From: Lachnospiraceae bacterium
Lineage (GTDB): Bacteria > Bacillota > Clostridia > Lachnospirales > Lachnospiraceae
Direction of reading: 5' to 3'
NCBI GenBank assembly: GCA_003520205.1
Contig: DOVG01000219.1
Span: 1,741 to 15,563, forward strand
Length of the DNA stretch: 13,823 nucleotides
The notes below the pieces were generated by a model. That model had not been told where the DNA came from. It did no database searches and saw nothing but the letters and a program-made list of their open reading frames with translations. Positions 12,295-13,823 of the stretch are shown one piece after another; position 1 is the first letter of the stretch, and every line of letters begins with the position of its first letter. Position numbers and translations under genes: made by a program.

Positions 12295-13823
12295 ATGAAA
12301 GCGCTCAAAACCCCATTCAGGGAATCAAACAGTCTTAGTACTCTTAAGAAAGATTCTTGTCCTGCGAATATCTGGGGTATAACCAGAAGTGCAAGACCTC
12401 TTGCTGCTGAAACAGTAAGGGGCGACAGTACATTTTCGCTTATAATTACTTATGATACTGCCAGAGCGGAAAAGCTTTATCAGGATTATAAGTTTTATGA
12501 CAGAGATGTATATATGTATCCGGCTAAGGATGCACTTTTCTATTATGCGGATGTTCACGGTAATCTGACCGGAGCAAAGAGACTGGAAATCTTAAAACGA
12601 ATATATAAGAATGAGAGAACAGTTATTATCACAACCATAGATGGTGTGATGGATAAGCTTCCTGATATGATATATTTTAAGAGACATATCTTTACTCTCG
12701 AAGTAGGGCAGGAGGCAGAACTCAGCGAAATCAAGTCAAAGCTTGTTATGCTGGGATATGAAAATGTGGCTGTTGTCGAAAGCAGAGGGCAGTTTTCTGT
12801 ACGTGGAGGAATACTTGATATATACCCACTTACAGAAGAGTGCCCTTGTCGTGTTGAGTTCTTTGGAGATGAGATAGACTCTATCAGATTCTTTGACGAG
12901 AATTCTCAGAGATCCATTGAGAAGTGCGATAGTGTGGAGATTCTTCCTGCAACTGAGTATGTCTTAAGTCAGGCCAGGATAAGACGTGGAATCAAGAAGA
13001 TAGATGAAGAGGGGGAGAAGGTAGCAAGTGCCTTTAAGAAGAGCTTTCAGACCGAAAGCTATGCCAGACTTACTTCGTATATCAAACACATAAAGGAGGA
13101 ACTTACCGAATATAATTCTACCTCCGGTCTTGATAATCTTGTGGATTATTTCTTCGGAACAACAGTATCATTTATAGATTATCTGCCTGAAGGGACACCG
13201 ATATTTATAGATGAACCTTCAAGGGTAATGGATAGAGCGTCAGGATATTCGAAGGAATTTGCTGTTTCCATGCAGGCTCGTATAGAAAGCGGCTATATAC
13301 TTCCCGGTCAGGCAGGTGTTCTGAATACTATGGAGGAAACAGTCGCAAGACTTACAAGGGAAAAGCTCATCATGTTTTCAGAATTCTATAAGAAGGAAAC
13401 AGAGTGGAATGAGAAAACATCTATCAGAGTAGAAGCTAAAAAAACTGAGGACTATCTTGGAAATACAGAAAGACTAAAGAAAGATATATTAAAGTGGAGA
13501 AATGATGATTACAGGATTATTATAGTATCTCCTTCGAAGACCAGAGCAAAGAGAATTTCGGATTCTTTTATAGATGAGAATATCCCGGTATTCTTTTCTG
13601 AAAATAAGCAGAGAGAATTAAAACCACGTGAGGTAATGGTTACAACAGGTAATCTTCCTGAAGGATGGCTGATTCCGGAGTCAAAGCAGGTTCTGATATC
13701 AGAGGGAGAGATTTTTGGTAAAAACAGAGAAGGAAAGAAGAAGCGTCTTCCTAAGAAATACGAAGGCGAGAAATTCAAAACTCTGGATGAGATAGGCGTT
13801 GGAGATTTTGTAGTTCATGAACG
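12295..13823 (+). CDS. mfd: Transcription-repair coupling factor, 5' part (cut by the window edge)
   Basis: The frame is open from the ATG at 12295 to the right edge, giving the first 509 residues of a protein normally about 1,150 long. Mfd displaces RNA polymerase stalled at DNA damage and recruits UvrA. The visible part matches the UvrB-like N-terminal module: the hallmark SVRGGILDIYP with VEFFGDEIDSIRFFD following (about residues 165-205), a degenerate N-terminal region, and the TTGNLPEGW segment of the middle domain (about 450-460). The last residues, VGDFVVHE, begin the RNA-polymerase-interacting domain. The helicase and UvrA-binding-regulating C-terminus lie beyond the window. GAGGA (12286-12290) sits closely before the start. 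Confidence 0.96.
   Translation, partial: MKALKTPFRESNSLSTLKKDSCPANIWGITRSARPLAAETVRGDSTFSLIITYDTARAEKLYQDYKFYDRDVYMYPAKDALFYYADVHGNLTGAKRLEILKRIYKNERTVIITTIDGVMDKLPDMIYFKRHIFTLEVGQEAELSEIKSKLVMLGYENVAVVESRGQFSVRGGILDIYPLTEECPCRVEFFGDEIDSIRFFDENSQRSIEKCDSVEILPATEYVLSQARIRRGIKKIDEEGEKVASAFKKSFQTESYARLTSYIKHIKEELTEYNSTSGLDNLVDYFFGTTVSFIDYLPEGTPIFIDEPSRVMDRASGYSKEFAVSMQARIESGYILPGQAGVLNTMEETVARLTREKLIMFSEFYKKETEWNEKTSIRVEAKKTEDYLGNTERLKKDILKWRNDDYRIIIVSPSKTRAKRISDSFIDENIPVFFSENKQRELKPREVMVTTGNLPEGWLIPESKQVLISEGEIFGKNREGKKKRLPKKYEGEKFKTLDEIGVGDFVVHE

Overview
The window looks like chromosomal DNA from a low-GC, Gram-positive anaerobe of the Clostridia, most likely Lachnospiraceae (Butyrivibrio/Roseburia-type). 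This rests on the A+T-rich codon use, strong AGGAGG-type ribosome binding sites, the order glmU-like / pth / mfd, and secreted proteins carrying FN3, Listeria-Bacteroides repeat and CAP domains. The genus assignment is inference. All genes I support are on the + strand.

Layout. Bases 1-470 are mostly non-coding: a heptamer repeat, a strong bidirectional terminator, an ECF-type promoter and a tiny frameshifted reading frame. Bases 472-1215 encode a small secreted protein with a D-x-N-S-D-G motif. Bases 1431-5194 form a three-gene operon: a two-helix membrane protein, a helical cytosolic protein and a 700-residue sigma factor. That sigma factor carries an N-terminal zinc ribbon, sigma regions 2 and 4, a low-complexity linker, one transmembrane helix and a large extracytoplasmic domain. 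Bases 5314-9158 form a second cluster: a coiled-coil membrane protein, a 46-residue peptide, a modular secreted CAP-domain protein and a paralogue of the 472 gene. Bases 9154-9666 hold two gene remnants, one of them the tail of an Rpn-type nuclease/transposase. From 9723 the region becomes housekeeping: a COG0523 GTPase, a GlmU-like uridylyltransferase lacking the acetyltransferase half, peptidyl-tRNA hydrolase (pth), and the first 509 residues of mfd, which runs off the right edge.

The most interesting signal is regulatory. Three intergenic regions (about 164-196, 1353-1385 and 5224-5256) share the same promoter-like element: AAAACTT, exactly 15 bases, then CGT and a TATAA/GTATAAG-like stretch, each preceded by long A/T tracts. 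This resembles the bipartite promoters of ECF sigma factors. One copy precedes the operon that encodes the membrane-anchored sigma factor, and the other two precede the flanking transcription units. The simplest reading is a self-contained, autoregulated cell-envelope signalling module: a sigma factor tethered to the membrane by its own sensor domain, controlling its own operon and adjacent envelope or secreted proteins. The proteins and motifs are visible in the sequence; the regulatory link and the release mechanism are inference.
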